Positions 16,660-25,079 of a stretch of DNA of 64,000 nt are shown piece after piece. This DNA is from RGDT01 sp964630925 (GTDB taxonomy: Bacteria; Planctomycetota; Planctomycetia; Gemmatales; Gemmataceae), in the NCBI GenBank assembly GCA_964630925.1, contig CAZVZK010000022.1:23537-87536 (forward strand). Direction: 5' to 3'. Position numbers and translations under genes: made by a program. The notes beneath the pieces were generated by a model, which was not told where the DNA came from, did no database searches, and saw only the letters and a program-made list of their open reading frames with translations. Every line of letters begins with the position of its first letter. Position 1 is the stretch's first letter.

Positions 16660-18225
16660 TCACCGCGCGAACTCCACCGAGCGCGTCTCGCGGATCACCG
16701 TCACCTTGATCTCGCCCGGATAGTGCAACTGCTCCTCGATGGCCCGCGCGATGTCATGGCACACCCGCAGCGAATCGGCATCGGAGAGCTCCGCCGCGTT
16801 CGCGATCACCCGCACCTCGCGCCCCGCCTGGATCGCGTAGGCGTGCTCCACGCCGGGGAACCCGCACGCCACCGCCTCCAGCTCCTCCAGGCGCTTCACG
16901 TACTTCTCCAGCGTCTCACGCCGCGCCCCCGGACGCGACGCGCTGATCGCGTCGGCCGCCGCCACCAGCACCGTGTAGATGTGCCCGATGGTCACGTCGT
17001 CGTGGTGACCCGAGATGGCGTGCAGCACGTCCGGGTCCTTCTCGCCGTGCCGGGCCGCCAACTCCGCCCCGATCTTCGGGTGGCCGCCCTCCATCTCGTG
17101 GTCGGCCGCCTTGCCGATGTCGTGCAGCAGCCCGCACCGCCGCGCCACGCGCCCGTCGAGGCCCAGCTCCTCCGCCATCATGCCGCACAGGAAGCAGACC
17201 TCGAGCGAGTGGTTCAGCACGTTCTGCGAGTAGCTCGTGCGGAACTTCAGCCTGCCCATGAGCTGCACGAGCTTCTCGTGCAGCGGGCCGATGTTCGCCT
17301 CCTGCACCGCGGCCTTGCCCACCTCCAGGATGTGCTTCTCCATCTCCGCCTGCGTCTCGGTGACCACCTCCTCGATCCGTGACGGGTGGATGCGCCCGTC
17401 CTGGATGAGTTTGGTCAGCGCGAGGCGGGCCGTCTCGCGGCGGATGTTGTCGAACGCGCTGACCACGACGACGCCCGGCGTGTCGTCCACGATGACGTCG
17501 ACGCCGGTGGCCTTCTCGAAGGTGCGGATGTTGCGGCCCTCGCGGCCGATGATCCGCCCCTTCATGTCGTCGGAGGGGATGTCCACCGTCGAGACGGTCG
17601 TGTCCGCCGTGTGCTGGGCCGCGTAGCGGTGGATGGCCGTCGCCAGCACGCGGCGGGCCTTCTCCTCCGACTCCGCCTTGAGCGTCTCCTCGAAGCGGTG
17701 CAATCGCCCGGCGATGGCGTCGGCGAGGTCGCGCTCCAGGCGGGCCATCAGCTCGGCCTCCGCCTGCTCGCGGGTGTAGCCGCTGATCTCGTGCAGCTTC
17801 TTCGACTGCTGATCGAGCAGGGCCTTCGCCTCCGCCGCCTGGCGTTCGACCTCGGCGCGGCGGTCGGCGAGTTTGCCCTTGAGGTTGTCGAGCGAGCGCT
17901 CCTTCTTCAGGAGCGCCTGCCCCTTCTCCTCCAGACCGTCCTCGCGCTTGTCGAGGCGGCGTTCCTGTTCCTTCAGCTCGTTGCGGGCGCCGTCCAGCTC
18001 TCGGGTGAGCGTGTCGCGCTGCTTGAGCAGGTCCTCGCGGCCCGACAGCTCGGCCTGCTTCTTGAGGGCTTCGGCCTCGTCGCGGGCGGCGCGCAGCAGG
18101 CCGTCGGCCTCGGCGCGTGCGGCGGCCGTCTCGGCGTCGTTCTTCTTGCGGGCGACGAAGTACCCGGCTCCGAGGCCGATGACGGCCGTCGCGCCGGCGA
18201 TGCAGGCGGCGATGATGGGGTCCAT
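16660..18225 (-). CDS. rny: Ribonuclease Y
   Basis: RNase Y, 521 residues, the usual length. It is a membrane-anchored endoribonuclease that starts mRNA decay. Order of parts: N-terminal membrane helix (IIAACIAGATAVIGLGAGYF, residues 4-23), a long charged coiled coil to about 180, a KH domain with MKGRIIGREGRNIRTFE, an HD phosphohydrolase domain with LLHDIGKA and SGHHDD, and the C-terminal VIRETRSVEFAR. I chose ATG 18225, which starts right at the membrane helix, rather than the open start 48 bases upstream. It converges on the transposase unit. Confidence 0.97.
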   Translation of the reverse strand: MDPIIAACIAGATAVIGLGAGYFVARKKNDAETAAARAEADGLLRAARDEAEALKKQAELSGREDLLKQRDTLTRELDGARNELKEQERRLDKREDGLEEKGQALLKKERSLDNLKGKLADRRAEVERQAAEAKALLDQQSKKLHEISGYTREQAEAELMARLERDLADAIAGRLHRFEETLKAESEEKARRVLATAIHRYAAQHTADTTVSTVDIPSDDMKGRIIGREGRNIRTFEKATGVDVIVDDTPGVVVVSAFDNIRRETARLALTKLIQDGRIHPSRIEEVVTETQAEMEKHILEVGKAAVQEANIGPLHEKLVQLMGRLKFRTSYSQNVLNHSLEVCFLCGMMAEELGLDGRVARRCGLLHDIGKAADHEMEGGHPKIGAELAARHGEKDPDVLHAISGHHDDVTIGHIYTVLVAAADAISASRPGARRETLEKYVKRLEELEAVACGFPGVEHAYAIQAGREVRVIANAAELSDADSLRVCHDIARAIEEQLHYPGEIKVTVIRETRSVEFAR

Positions 18226-18273
18226 GGGAGGCCCCTTACTCCTTCCGGGGCCGCCGAGGCATGCGATGGGCAC

Positions 18274-18638
18274 CTTACGCCGGCGTCAGGGGCCGGCGGG
18301 TTGGCCGACACCCGGCGGCCAGGGGACGGAGGCGGCCCGGCGTCCTGGGCCGGGCGTCGGGTAGGACGCCGGGCGGGGCCGGGGCTCGGGGGCCAGCGCC
18401 GGGAGCAGAATCCCGGCGAGGGCCAGCAGCAGACAGAGGCACCAGAACAGGGTCATTCGTGGGGGCCGTCTGGGTTGGGGAGCGTCAGTGGGTGTCAAGG
18501 TGCCCGCCGGCAGGCCACGGCGGGAGGCGCGGTCATGATGGTAGAACCCGCCGATGGAGATGAAGCCCACCGGCGGGTGGTATTGTGAACACGCTGGTAG
18601 ACTATTGAAGTGACACCCGGCGGCAACGGGAAAGCGAC
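18274..18638. other. 365-base gap upstream of rny
   Basis: It should hold the rny promoter, though no clear one is visible. It has one possible small membrane protein gene (listed separately) and a hairpin formed by CCCGCCGATGG with CCACCGGCGGG (about 18547-18577). No other gene is seen. Confidence 0.5.
18286..18456 (-). CDS. Possible small membrane protein
   Basis: A 56-codon frame starting MTLFWCLCLLLALAGILLPAL followed by a Pro/Arg-rich tail. It would make a single-span peptide, but there is no good ribosome site and no recognisable homology. The tail composition is typical of GC-rich noncoding shadows. Tentative. Confidence 0.25.
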   Translation of the reverse strand: MTLFWCLCLLLALAGILLPALAPEPRPRPASYPTPGPGRRAASVPWPPGVGQPAGP

Positions 18639-19307
18639 TCACCCCGCGACGCGGTGCCCGTTGCGCACGCCGTCCATCAGATAGAACCGGTCCGCCGGGT
18701 CGCGTGGGCTGCGGAACGTCATCACGTCCAGCGACTCGAAGAACGCCCCGTACCGCGCCGCCGCCTCCGCCGCGTCCTTGAAGTGCCGCACGTGGCTCTC
18801 ATACGGGAAGCTCGGCACCGTGCACAGGCAGCGTTTGCCAGGCGTGAAGTGCGACAGCACCAGCAGGTCCGCCTCGATGTGCTCCAGGACCTCCGTGCAG
18901 ATCACCACCTCGTGTTCCGCCGCGTGGATGGCCGGGTCGCGCGCGTCGCCCACCACGAACGTGCCCGCCGGCGCGTTCTTCCTCGCCAGCCCCACCGCCG
19001 CCGGGCTGAAGTCCAGGCCCGTGTACCCCTCCACCCCCTGGTCAAGGAGGTACGCCGCCAGCTGCCCCGCGCCGCACCCGATCTCCAGAACTCGTTTCGT
19101 GCCCGCGCGGCGTAGCCGGTCGGCGATCACCGACCACATGAAGTAGTACAGCGAGCGCTGGTAGGGCAGGTGGTACTCCTCGACCGACGTGTACAGGGTG
19201 TCGTAGAAGCCCGCGTCCTCCTCGCGGCCCGACGGCTCCGGGGCCGCCTTGCGCAGCCCAAGGGTGCGCGCCACCGACCCCGCCATCCGCCGCATCAGAT
19301 CGAGCAT
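18639..19307 (-). CDS. Class I SAM-dependent methyltransferase
   Basis: A 222-residue methyltransferase of the Methyltransf_23/UbiE-like type: motif I VLEIGCGAGQLAAYLL, the acidic end of strand 2 in GLDFSP, GDARDP, and CTEVLEHI as motif IV-V. Residues 30-60 (FYDTLYTSVEEYHLPYQRS) resemble the substrate-side lid of enzymes acting on sugars or lipids near glycosyltransferases, but no such genes are next to it. The acceptor is unknown. It lies 63 bases downstream of the helicase-associated gene on the same strand. Confidence 0.85.
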   Translation of the reverse strand: MLDLMRRMAGSVARTLGLRKAAPEPSGREEDAGFYDTLYTSVEEYHLPYQRSLYYFMWSVIADRLRRAGTKRVLEIGCGAGQLAAYLLDQGVEGYTGLDFSPAAVGLARKNAPAGTFVVGDARDPAIHAAEHEVVICTEVLEHIEADLLVLSHFTPGKRCLCTVPSFPYESHVRHFKDAAEAAARYGAFFESLDVMTFRSPRDPADRFYLMDGVRNGHRVAG

Positions 19308-19370
19308 GCCGTCTCCCCCCGCCGCAGGTGCGTCTCTCCACTGTAGCTCGCCGCGGACGCCCGTGCGGGG

Positions 19371-21467
19371 TCAATCCTCCTCGGTCGCCTCGCGCAGGAG
19401 CACGCCCTGGGCCGCCAGCTTGTTCCGAAGGGCCGCCGGCAGCTTGCCGTCGGGCAGCCCGACGCATGTCGGGCCGAGCCGCTCCGCCTTCTTGCCCAGC
19501 GCCGCCATCGCCCGCCCGGCCGTCTCCTCGTCCGGGCAGCGCAGGACCAGCATGTGCGCCGACGTCGCCAGCCGCGCCTGGCCCGCCCACGTGAGCAACT
19601 GCGCCTCCACGTTGGCCGGCACCGGCGTCGAGGCGTGCCTCCTCAGCCGCGCCACCATCTCGTCGCCGGTCAGCCCGGCCTGGACGGCCCGCAGGGCGTC
19701 CTCGCGCGTCAGCCGGAACGTCATCGACCCCAACGACGACGCCTCGCGGTCACGGGCGGCGAAGGAGGCGATGGCCGCCGCCGGTCCGGGGTTCAGCCCG
19801 ATCAAGATCACCGAGAAGTCCGGCTGCACCACCACGCGGGCCGGCGCCGCCTCCGCCCGCGCCGGCTTCACGGCGTCCGGGTCGAAGTACCAGCTCATCC
19901 GGGGCAGGCGGGCGACCGCCCGCTCGCCGTCGGCCGACCAGCCGAGCCGCAGGCCGCCCAGCGGGATCATCCGGTTGACGATGAATGCGGCCAGGAAGTC
20001 GCGGCCCGCCGCCTCGACGGCCTCGTCCAGCGGGGGCACCCGCCGGCCGCGGTCATAGATGGCCACCTCGGCCGGCGTGCGGCCCAGCAGGAGGGGGTTG
20101 CGCTCCGGGGCCGCCAGGTGGGCCAGCACCGAGTCGAGGGCGTGGAATTCCCCGACGGGCAGCGACTCGAGGGCCGAGCGCAGGGCGGCCCGCAGCGGCA
20201 GCGGGTCGGCGTTGTAGGCCCGCGCGAAGTCGAGGTCATCGCGCGTCGCCGAGGTCTTGACGGTGACGGCGAGCTGTGCGCCCAGGAATTCCACGTCGCC
20301 CGCGGAATGGTAATCGTACCAGTCGGACGGGCGCCGCCTGGCCACCCGGCCCGCCAGCTTGTACAGGTCGAGGAGCTGGGCGTCGGGCGAGGCGGCCATC
20401 CACTCGGCCCCCTGCGGGGCGAGGTCGAGCTGCTCCTTCCCGCCCTTCCGCTGGCGGCGGAGGAGGCCCAGACGGCTCGCCTCCCTCAGCGCGGAGTTGA
20501 TGCGCTCGCCGACGTGCGGCTGGGGGTCGAATTGGGGGGGCAAGGGGGCCAGGCAGCCGAGGAAGCGGTCCTCCTCCTTGGCGAACAGGGAGCCGTCCTG
20601 GCGCAGCTGCGCCGGGCCGCACGACAGCTCGAGGAGCGCGGCCCGCATGTCCGGGGCGGTGATGCCGTCCTCGGCCAGGGTGGACGCCGGCGTGACGCGC
20701 CGCAGGCCGGACGGGCGGCCGGCCTCGCGCGCCCAGGCCGCACGCACCTCGGGCAGGAAGCCGACCACGATCTCGTGGGTGACGGGGTCGAGGTCCTCGA
20801 CAAGGGCGAGATGGTTGACGAGGGCGTCGATCTCGCGGCGGATCTCTGCCACGTCGGCGCCCGGGGCAAGGCCGGCGAGGCGTGCCAGGGGCCAGCGCCC
20901 GCCGGCCTCGCGGATGGCGGCGAGGATGGGGCCGGCCAACCTGAGGCCGAGGTGGCCCGCCACCCAGCCGGCCCATCGCGGGCCGCGGGCCAGCATGCCG
21001 AGGGGGTCGCGGGGCAGCTCGTGGATGGCGAGGCCGATGGCATTCTTGACCACGGCGGCGATGACGCCCTCGAAGGCGTACCCGTCCATGGTGTGGCTCA
21101 CGTACTTGCTCAGCCCCTCGGACGAGGCCAGGAGGTGATGGCGGTTGAGGGCGCGCAGGCGGGTGGCGAAGGGGGCGGCGGCCTCGGCCCCGTGCATCTC
21201 CTCGCCGCGGATCGGCTTGTGGACGACGACGGCGAAGCCGCCGGCGATGAGCTCGGAGCGTTCCGCCTCGGAGAGCCTGTTGTAGAGCTGCCTGGGGGCC
21301 ATCGCCGCCGAGCGGACGATCTTGAAGTCGTTGAGGAAGCGCCCGCGTGCGCCGGGCGACAGGGCGTGCCAGCGTTCGTCCCAGGCGGCCATATCGGCAC
21401 GCTTCCAGAGCCTGTCGTGGTAGGCGGTCCTCCCGCGGGTCGGCTGCGTCCCCCAGATCAAGCTCAT
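19371..21467 (-). CDS. Helicase-associated (XPB/Ssl2 N-terminal-like) domain protein without a helicase motor
   Basis: A 698-residue protein whose C-terminal region (about 545-635: VVQPDFSVILIGLNPG, FRLTREDALRAVQAGL, RRHASTPVPANVEAQL) matches the helicase-associated domain found next to XPB-type helicases (PF13625). The N-terminal 500 residues are mostly helical with winged-helix-like blocks. No Walker A, DEAD box or other helicase motif is present, so it is not a helicase by itself. It may bind DNA or regulate a helicase encoded elsewhere. Divergent from purN with an 89-base gap. Confidence 0.78.
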   Translation of the reverse strand: MSLIWGTQPTRGRTAYHDRLWKRADMAAWDERWHALSPGARGRFLNDFKIVRSAAMAPRQLYNRLSEAERSELIAGGFAVVVHKPIRGEEMHGAEAAAPFATRLRALNRHHLLASSEGLSKYVSHTMDGYAFEGVIAAVVKNAIGLAIHELPRDPLGMLARGPRWAGWVAGHLGLRLAGPILAAIREAGGRWPLARLAGLAPGADVAEIRREIDALVNHLALVEDLDPVTHEIVVGFLPEVRAAWAREAGRPSGLRRVTPASTLAEDGITAPDMRAALLELSCGPAQLRQDGSLFAKEEDRFLGCLAPLPPQFDPQPHVGERINSALREASRLGLLRRQRKGGKEQLDLAPQGAEWMAASPDAQLLDLYKLAGRVARRRPSDWYDYHSAGDVEFLGAQLAVTVKTSATRDDLDFARAYNADPLPLRAALRSALESLPVGEFHALDSVLAHLAAPERNPLLLGRTPAEVAIYDRGRRVPPLDEAVEAAGRDFLAAFIVNRMIPLGGLRLGWSADGERAVARLPRMSWYFDPDAVKPARAEAAPARVVVQPDFSVILIGLNPGPAAAIASFAARDREASSLGSMTFRLTREDALRAVQAGLTGDEMVARLRRHASTPVPANVEAQLLTWAGQARLATSAHMLVLRCPDEETAGRAMAALGKKAERLGPTCVGLPDGKLPAALRNKLAAQGVLLREATEED

Positions 21468-21556
21468 GGCGTCATCCTCCGAGTGGATACGGCATTATCG
21501 CAGGCCGGGGGCGGCGTGGGGAAGGCGAAACATGCGGCTCGGGATAGGATGGTGGG

Positions 21557-22192
21557 ATGAAGATGATGCCGATCGGCGTGCTGCTCTCCGGCGGCGGCAC
21601 CACCTTGCAGAACCTGCTCGACCGGGCCGCCGCCGGCACGCTGCCGGCGCGGGTGGCGTGCGTGGCCTCCGACCGACCCGGCGTGTTCGGCCTGGAGCGG
21701 GCGCGCCGGGCCGGCGTGCCGGCATTCGTCGTCGAGCGCAAGGCCTGCGCGTCCCGCGAGGAGTTCAGCGCCCGCATCCTCGGCCACTGCCGGGATCACG
21801 GCGTCGAATTGGTGTGCATGGCGGGCTTCCTGCAGCTCCTGCACATCCCGGACGCCTGGCGGGGGCGGGTGATGAACCTCCACCCGGCGCTGCTGCCGGC
21901 GTTCGGCGGCAAGGGCTACCACGGGCTGAAGGTGCACGCGGCGGCGCTGGAGGCGGGGGTGAAGGTGTCGGGCTGCACGGTGCATTTCGCCGACAACGAA
22001 TACGACCAGGGGCCGATCATCGTGCAGCGGACGGCCGAGGTGGCGGAGGATGACACGCCCGAGAGCCTGCAGTCGCGGGTCATGGAGGCAGAGCGCGAGG
22101 CGTACCCGGAGGCGATCCGGCTCTTCGTGCAGGGCCGGCTGCGGGTAGAGGGCCGGCGCGTGCGGGTCCTCCCAGGAGAGCGGGCCACGTGA
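21557..22192 (+). CDS. purN: Phosphoribosylglycinamide formyltransferase
   Basis: PurN, 211 residues, transfers the formyl group of 10-formyl-THF to GAR in purine synthesis. It has the GAR-binding loop SGGGTTLQNLL and the catalytic trio Asn107, His109 (MNLHPALLPAFGG) and Asp150 (NEYDQGPII). It is not with other pur genes, the usual situation in planctomycetes. The stop is 21 bases from the stop of the convergent NYN gene. Confidence 0.95.
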   Translation: MKMMPIGVLLSGGGTTLQNLLDRAAAGTLPARVACVASDRPGVFGLERARRAGVPAFVVERKACASREEFSARILGHCRDHGVELVCMAGFLQLLHIPDAWRGRVMNLHPALLPAFGGKGYHGLKVHAAALEAGVKVSGCTVHFADNEYDQGPIIVQRTAEVAEDDTPESLQSRVMEAEREAYPEAIRLFVQGRLRVEGRRVRVLPGERAT

Positions 22193-22213
22193 GGGGCCCG
22201 AGCCTCATCGCGC

Positions 22214-22699
22214 TCAGTACGGCCCGCCGAAACGCGGGTCGTCGTCGATGTCGCCGAACACCTCGGCCCAGTCCTCCATCCGCCCGGCCTCCGGCTTCTC
22301 CGCCGGGGCCGGAATGGCCGCCTTCTCCCCCTTGCGCGGCGTGAGGAGCAGCTCGGCGTAATCGAGGCAGCGCAGGGAGACGCAGCCGCGGTGCCGCGCC
22401 GCCTCGCGCAGACGCAGGTCGTCGGAGACGACCGTCAGGTGGCGCGGGTCGGCGTCGGCGCGGATGAGGTCCTCGATCACGTCGTCGGCCGTCGCGCGGC
22501 GCGAGTAGACGACGAGCGGGTCGTGCTTCGCGGACGGGGCGGGGTGGCCGTCGAGGACGACGGTGGCGTCGCCGCCGTGGGCGATGCGGGCCTGGGTGGC
22601 CAGCCAGCGCCGCGCGCCGTCGAGGCCGGAGCGCGACATGCCGGCGGCCAGCTTGCCCAGCGCGTGCAGCAGGTTGTGCCCGTCGATGAGGTACCGCAT
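22214..22699 (-). CDS. NYN/YacP-like ribonuclease domain protein
   Basis: A 161-residue protein of the YacP/Rae1 branch of NYN (PIN-like) nucleases: MRYLIDGHNLL with the first acidic residue Asp6, VVLDGHPAP, and TVVSDDLRLREAARHRG supplying the further conserved acids. Bacillus Rae1 cleaves mRNA on the ribosome; whether this protein does is unknown. The extra C-terminal 35 residues are acidic and look disordered. ATG 22699 starts the conserved strand; the longer open frame upstream runs into the 22738 repeat. Confidence 0.82.
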   Translation of the reverse strand: MRYLIDGHNLLHALGKLAAGMSRSGLDGARRWLATQARIAHGGDATVVLDGHPAPSAKHDPLVVYSRRATADDVIEDLIRADADPRHLTVVSDDLRLREAARHRGCVSLRCLDYAELLLTPRKGEKAAIPAPAEKPEAGRMEDWAEVFGDIDDDPRFGGPY

Positions 22700-22737
22700 G
22701 ACTTGAGTGTCGCATACGGGCGGCAAGAAGAGAAGCA

Positions 22738-22887
22738 GATTCACCACGAGGCGGAGGCACAGAGGGCACAGAGGAAGCACAGAGGAACCAAGAAGAGAGG
22801 TAGAAGAGAACTACCTGTCTTCTTATTTATTATTGCTTGTGTTCTATCTTCTCCTCCTCTGTGTCCTCTGTGTCTCCGTGGTGAATC
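22738..22887. repeat. 150-bp imperfect palindrome, CACAGAGG type (MITE-like)
   Basis: The outer arms start GATTCACCACG at 22738 and mirror as CGTGGTGAATC ending at 22887; inside, CACAGAGG is repeated several times on the left and CCTCTGTG on the right. The centre is AT-rich, unlike the surroundings. No transposase is inside. Elements of this CACAGAGG type are, to my knowledge, dispersed in many bacterial genomes. Confidence 0.85.
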
Positions 22888-22895
22888 CTCCCCCC

Positions 22896-23210
22896 TCACT
22901 CCACGGCGCGGTAGAGCATGCGGGCGATGGTGGCTTCGGACTGCATGCCGACCAGGCGGAGCGGCTCGCGGCCGGGGAGGAAGAGGATCAGGAGCGGGAT
23001 GGTGCGCACCTCGTGCGCCACGCAGAGGCCGACGTTGTCGTCGACGTTCACGCGGCCGAAGGCGACCTTCCGCGCGAAGTGGGATTCGAGGGCGGCCACA
23101 GTCGGGGCCAGGAGGCGGCACGGGCCGGACCACGGGGCCCAGTATTGCACGAACAGGGGCCGCCCCGCCTCGGCGTGCGGCCCCCAGTTCGACTCCGTCA
23201 GCTCGATCAC
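22896..23210 (-). CDS. Thioredoxin-fold protein with a single active-site cysteine (WSGPC)
   Basis: A 104-residue thioredoxin-fold protein in which the canonical WCGPC is WSGPC: Ser28 replaces the attacking cysteine and only Cys31 remains. The fold is otherwise intact, with TIPLLILFLPG carrying the cis-proline. Without the first cysteine it cannot act as a normal disulfide reductase; a role in binding, holding or glutathionylation is possible. Its ATG lies 6 bases after the trxA stop, so the two genes are surely co-transcribed. Confidence 0.85.
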   Translation of the reverse strand: MIELTESNWGPHAEAGRPLFVQYWAPWSGPCRLLAPTVAALESHFARKVAFGRVNVDDNVGLCVAHEVRTIPLLILFLPGREPLRLVGMQSEATIARMLYRAVE

Positions 23211-23216
23211 CCTGGG

Positions 23217-23558
23217 TCACGCCCCCAGGGCGCGGTTGAGCATCTTGACGATGTCGTCCTTCGACTTGACGCCGGGCGAGGGGCGGTCCACCGGCTGCTC
23301 GCCGCCCTTGAACACCATGATCTGCGGGATCGCCGAGATGCGGTACTTGGCGGCGATGTCCTGGGCGTCGTCGGTGTTGAGTTTGGCCACCTTCACCTTG
23401 CCGGCGAACTCGTCGGCGATCAGGTCGATGGTCGGGGCGAGCTGGCGGCACGGGCCGCACCACACCGCCCAGAAATCGACCAGGACCGGCTTGTCGCTCT
23501 TGACGACCTCCTGCTCCCAGTTCTCGGAGGTCAGCTCGATCACGTTCTGGCTTGCCAT
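23217..23558 (-). CDS. trxA: Thioredoxin
   Basis: A 113-residue canonical thioredoxin: DFWAVWCGPCRQLAP with Cys34 and Cys37, KLNTDDAQDIAAKYRI, and the cis-proline in SAIPQIMVFKGG. It reduces protein disulfides in the cytoplasm using thioredoxin reductase. AAGGAG nine bases upstream fixes ATG 23558. It is the first gene of a two-gene operon with the WSGPC variant. Confidence 0.94.
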   Translation of the reverse strand: MASQNVIELTSENWEQEVVKSDKPVLVDFWAVWCGPCRQLAPTIDLIADEFAGKVKVAKLNTDDAQDIAAKYRISAIPQIMVFKGGEQPVDRPSPGVKSKDDIVKMLNRALGA

Positions 23559-23594
23559 TCGTCCCTTCTCCTTGTTGGCCGACACTTCCCCCCA

Positions 23595-25031
23595 TTATAC
23601 CGCCGGGGCGTCAAGGGGATACAGGCGGCGGGCGTGGCGGTAGGTGAACGCCCTCGGGTCGATGCAGGTCAGGCCGGCGGTGGCGGCCTCGATGATCTCA
23701 CCCGCCACCGGACGATACGCCGCCTTGTAGGCGATCGCCGCCTTCACCACGAGGATACGCATCTTGGCCGGCTCGATGCCCAGGCACGTCAGCGCCACCA
23801 GGCTGAACGGCGGATGCCGCAGGGTCGTCAACGCCAGCAGACCCCCCGCCGCCGACTCGACCAGCGCCGTCGGCCCCATGTGGTTCTCACGCTTGCCCCC
23901 GTGGCGCACCTGCGTCTCGGTGTACGTCCCGTCGTGCATCAGGCGGACACGCCCCGACACCTCGACTGAGGGGGTGCCGACGGCCAAACTTACCTCGGCG
24001 CCCAGGCGGCACTGCTTCACCGCCTCCGGTGCGTGGAGCATGACAACCCACCCCGTCGCGCCCTGTCGGAGCAGCTCGCCGAGGATCTCCGTGCTGTCGC
24101 CGGGCGAGCCGCCGCCGACGTTGTCGCCCGTCTCGACGATGACCGCCGGCGGGCGCGTCGAGGCGATGGCCCGCCGCACCGCCTCCGCCTTGCCCGGCAG
24201 GTCGGCCTGGAAGGAGGCGCGTGCCTCCCATAGCTCGGCGCCCAGCACCTCCGCCACCTCCTCGGCCGCAAAATCGTCGTTCGCCGTCACGATGAAGCTC
24301 GGCCCCATCTCCTCCACGTCGGCGTAGGCGAACGCCGGCAGGAAATCGACGACGTGGACGCCCGGCGACTTCTCCATCTCCCGACACCGCCGCAGCACGC
24401 CGGCGAACGGCTCCTCGGAGCTGTCATGCCGCATGATGTTGACGATGAGCGGCGGCTTGCTGATCGCCAGGTGTGGCGTGATCTCGCCCTTGAGCCAGCG
24501 CACCAGCAGGCTAGCGGCACGCAGCCCCGTCTCGCGCTGGTCGATGTGCGGGTTGGTGCGGTAGCTCGTCGCGATCCGCACGAGCGAGGGGAGGCGCGGC
24601 GACAGGTTGCCGTGCAGGTCGAACGTCACCGCGATGGGGAAATCGTCGCCGACCCTGGCGCGGAGGCGTGTGAGCACCTCGGCATCGGCGTCGCGGACGC
24701 CCGTCGTCACCATCGCGCCGTGCAGGGCGAGGAGCAGGCCGTCCGCCTCGGCCGCGAAGAGCGATGAGGCCAGATGCCCCACCCACTCGTCGAAGAACGC
24801 CTGGTCGACGGGGCCGGACGGCGTGCCCCAGGCCATGCCGAGGGGGACGGCCTCGTAGCTGAATCGTGACGCGCCGGCGAGGAAGCCGCCGACCTCGTGG
24901 TGGGCGTCGGCCCACTCGCGGAGCATGGCGGGGCCGGAGGCGAGGCCCTGCGCCTCGAAGTCGGCGCGGGCGATGGTGATGGGGTTGAAGGTGTTCGTCT
25001 CGTGCAGGAAGCCGGCGACGGCGATTCGCAT
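23595..25031 (-). CDS. M81 family (MlrC-like) metallopeptidase
   Basis: A 478-residue member of the M81/MlrC family. N-terminal domain signatures include FLHETNTFNP, LLALHGAM and FDLHGNLSP, which carry the zinc ligands; the C-terminal MlrC domain begins at about residue 295 (VIVETGDNVGGGSPGDST). MlrC is known for breaking down linearised microcystin in Sphingomonas, but most family members act on other unknown peptides or amides. AAGGAG sits just ahead of ATG 25031. Divergent from the TPR-CHAT operon with a 48-base gap. Confidence 0.9.
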   Translation of the reverse strand: MRIAVAGFLHETNTFNPITIARADFEAQGLASGPAMLREWADAHHEVGGFLAGASRFSYEAVPLGMAWGTPSGPVDQAFFDEWVGHLASSLFAAEADGLLLALHGAMVTTGVRDADAEVLTRLRARVGDDFPIAVTFDLHGNLSPRLPSLVRIATSYRTNPHIDQRETGLRAASLLVRWLKGEITPHLAISKPPLIVNIMRHDSSEEPFAGVLRRCREMEKSPGVHVVDFLPAFAYADVEEMGPSFIVTANDDFAAEEVAEVLGAELWEARASFQADLPGKAEAVRRAIASTRPPAVIVETGDNVGGGSPGDSTEILGELLRQGATGWVVMLHAPEAVKQCRLGAEVSLAVGTPSVEVSGRVRLMHDGTYTETQVRHGGKRENHMGPTALVESAAGGLLALTTLRHPPFSLVALTCLGIEPAKMRILVVKAAIAYKAAYRPVAGEIIEAATAGLTCIDPRAFTYRHARRLYPLDAPAV

Positions 25032-25079
25032 GTCAGGCTCCTTCGGGTATGCTGGACAGGATACGGAGGACGAACGCTC

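Noticed and set aside
22741..22880. A minus-strand peptide rich in Leu and Cys read through the 22738 palindrome
   Set aside because: The sequence is the repeat CACAGAGG read in one frame and is explained by the palindrome.
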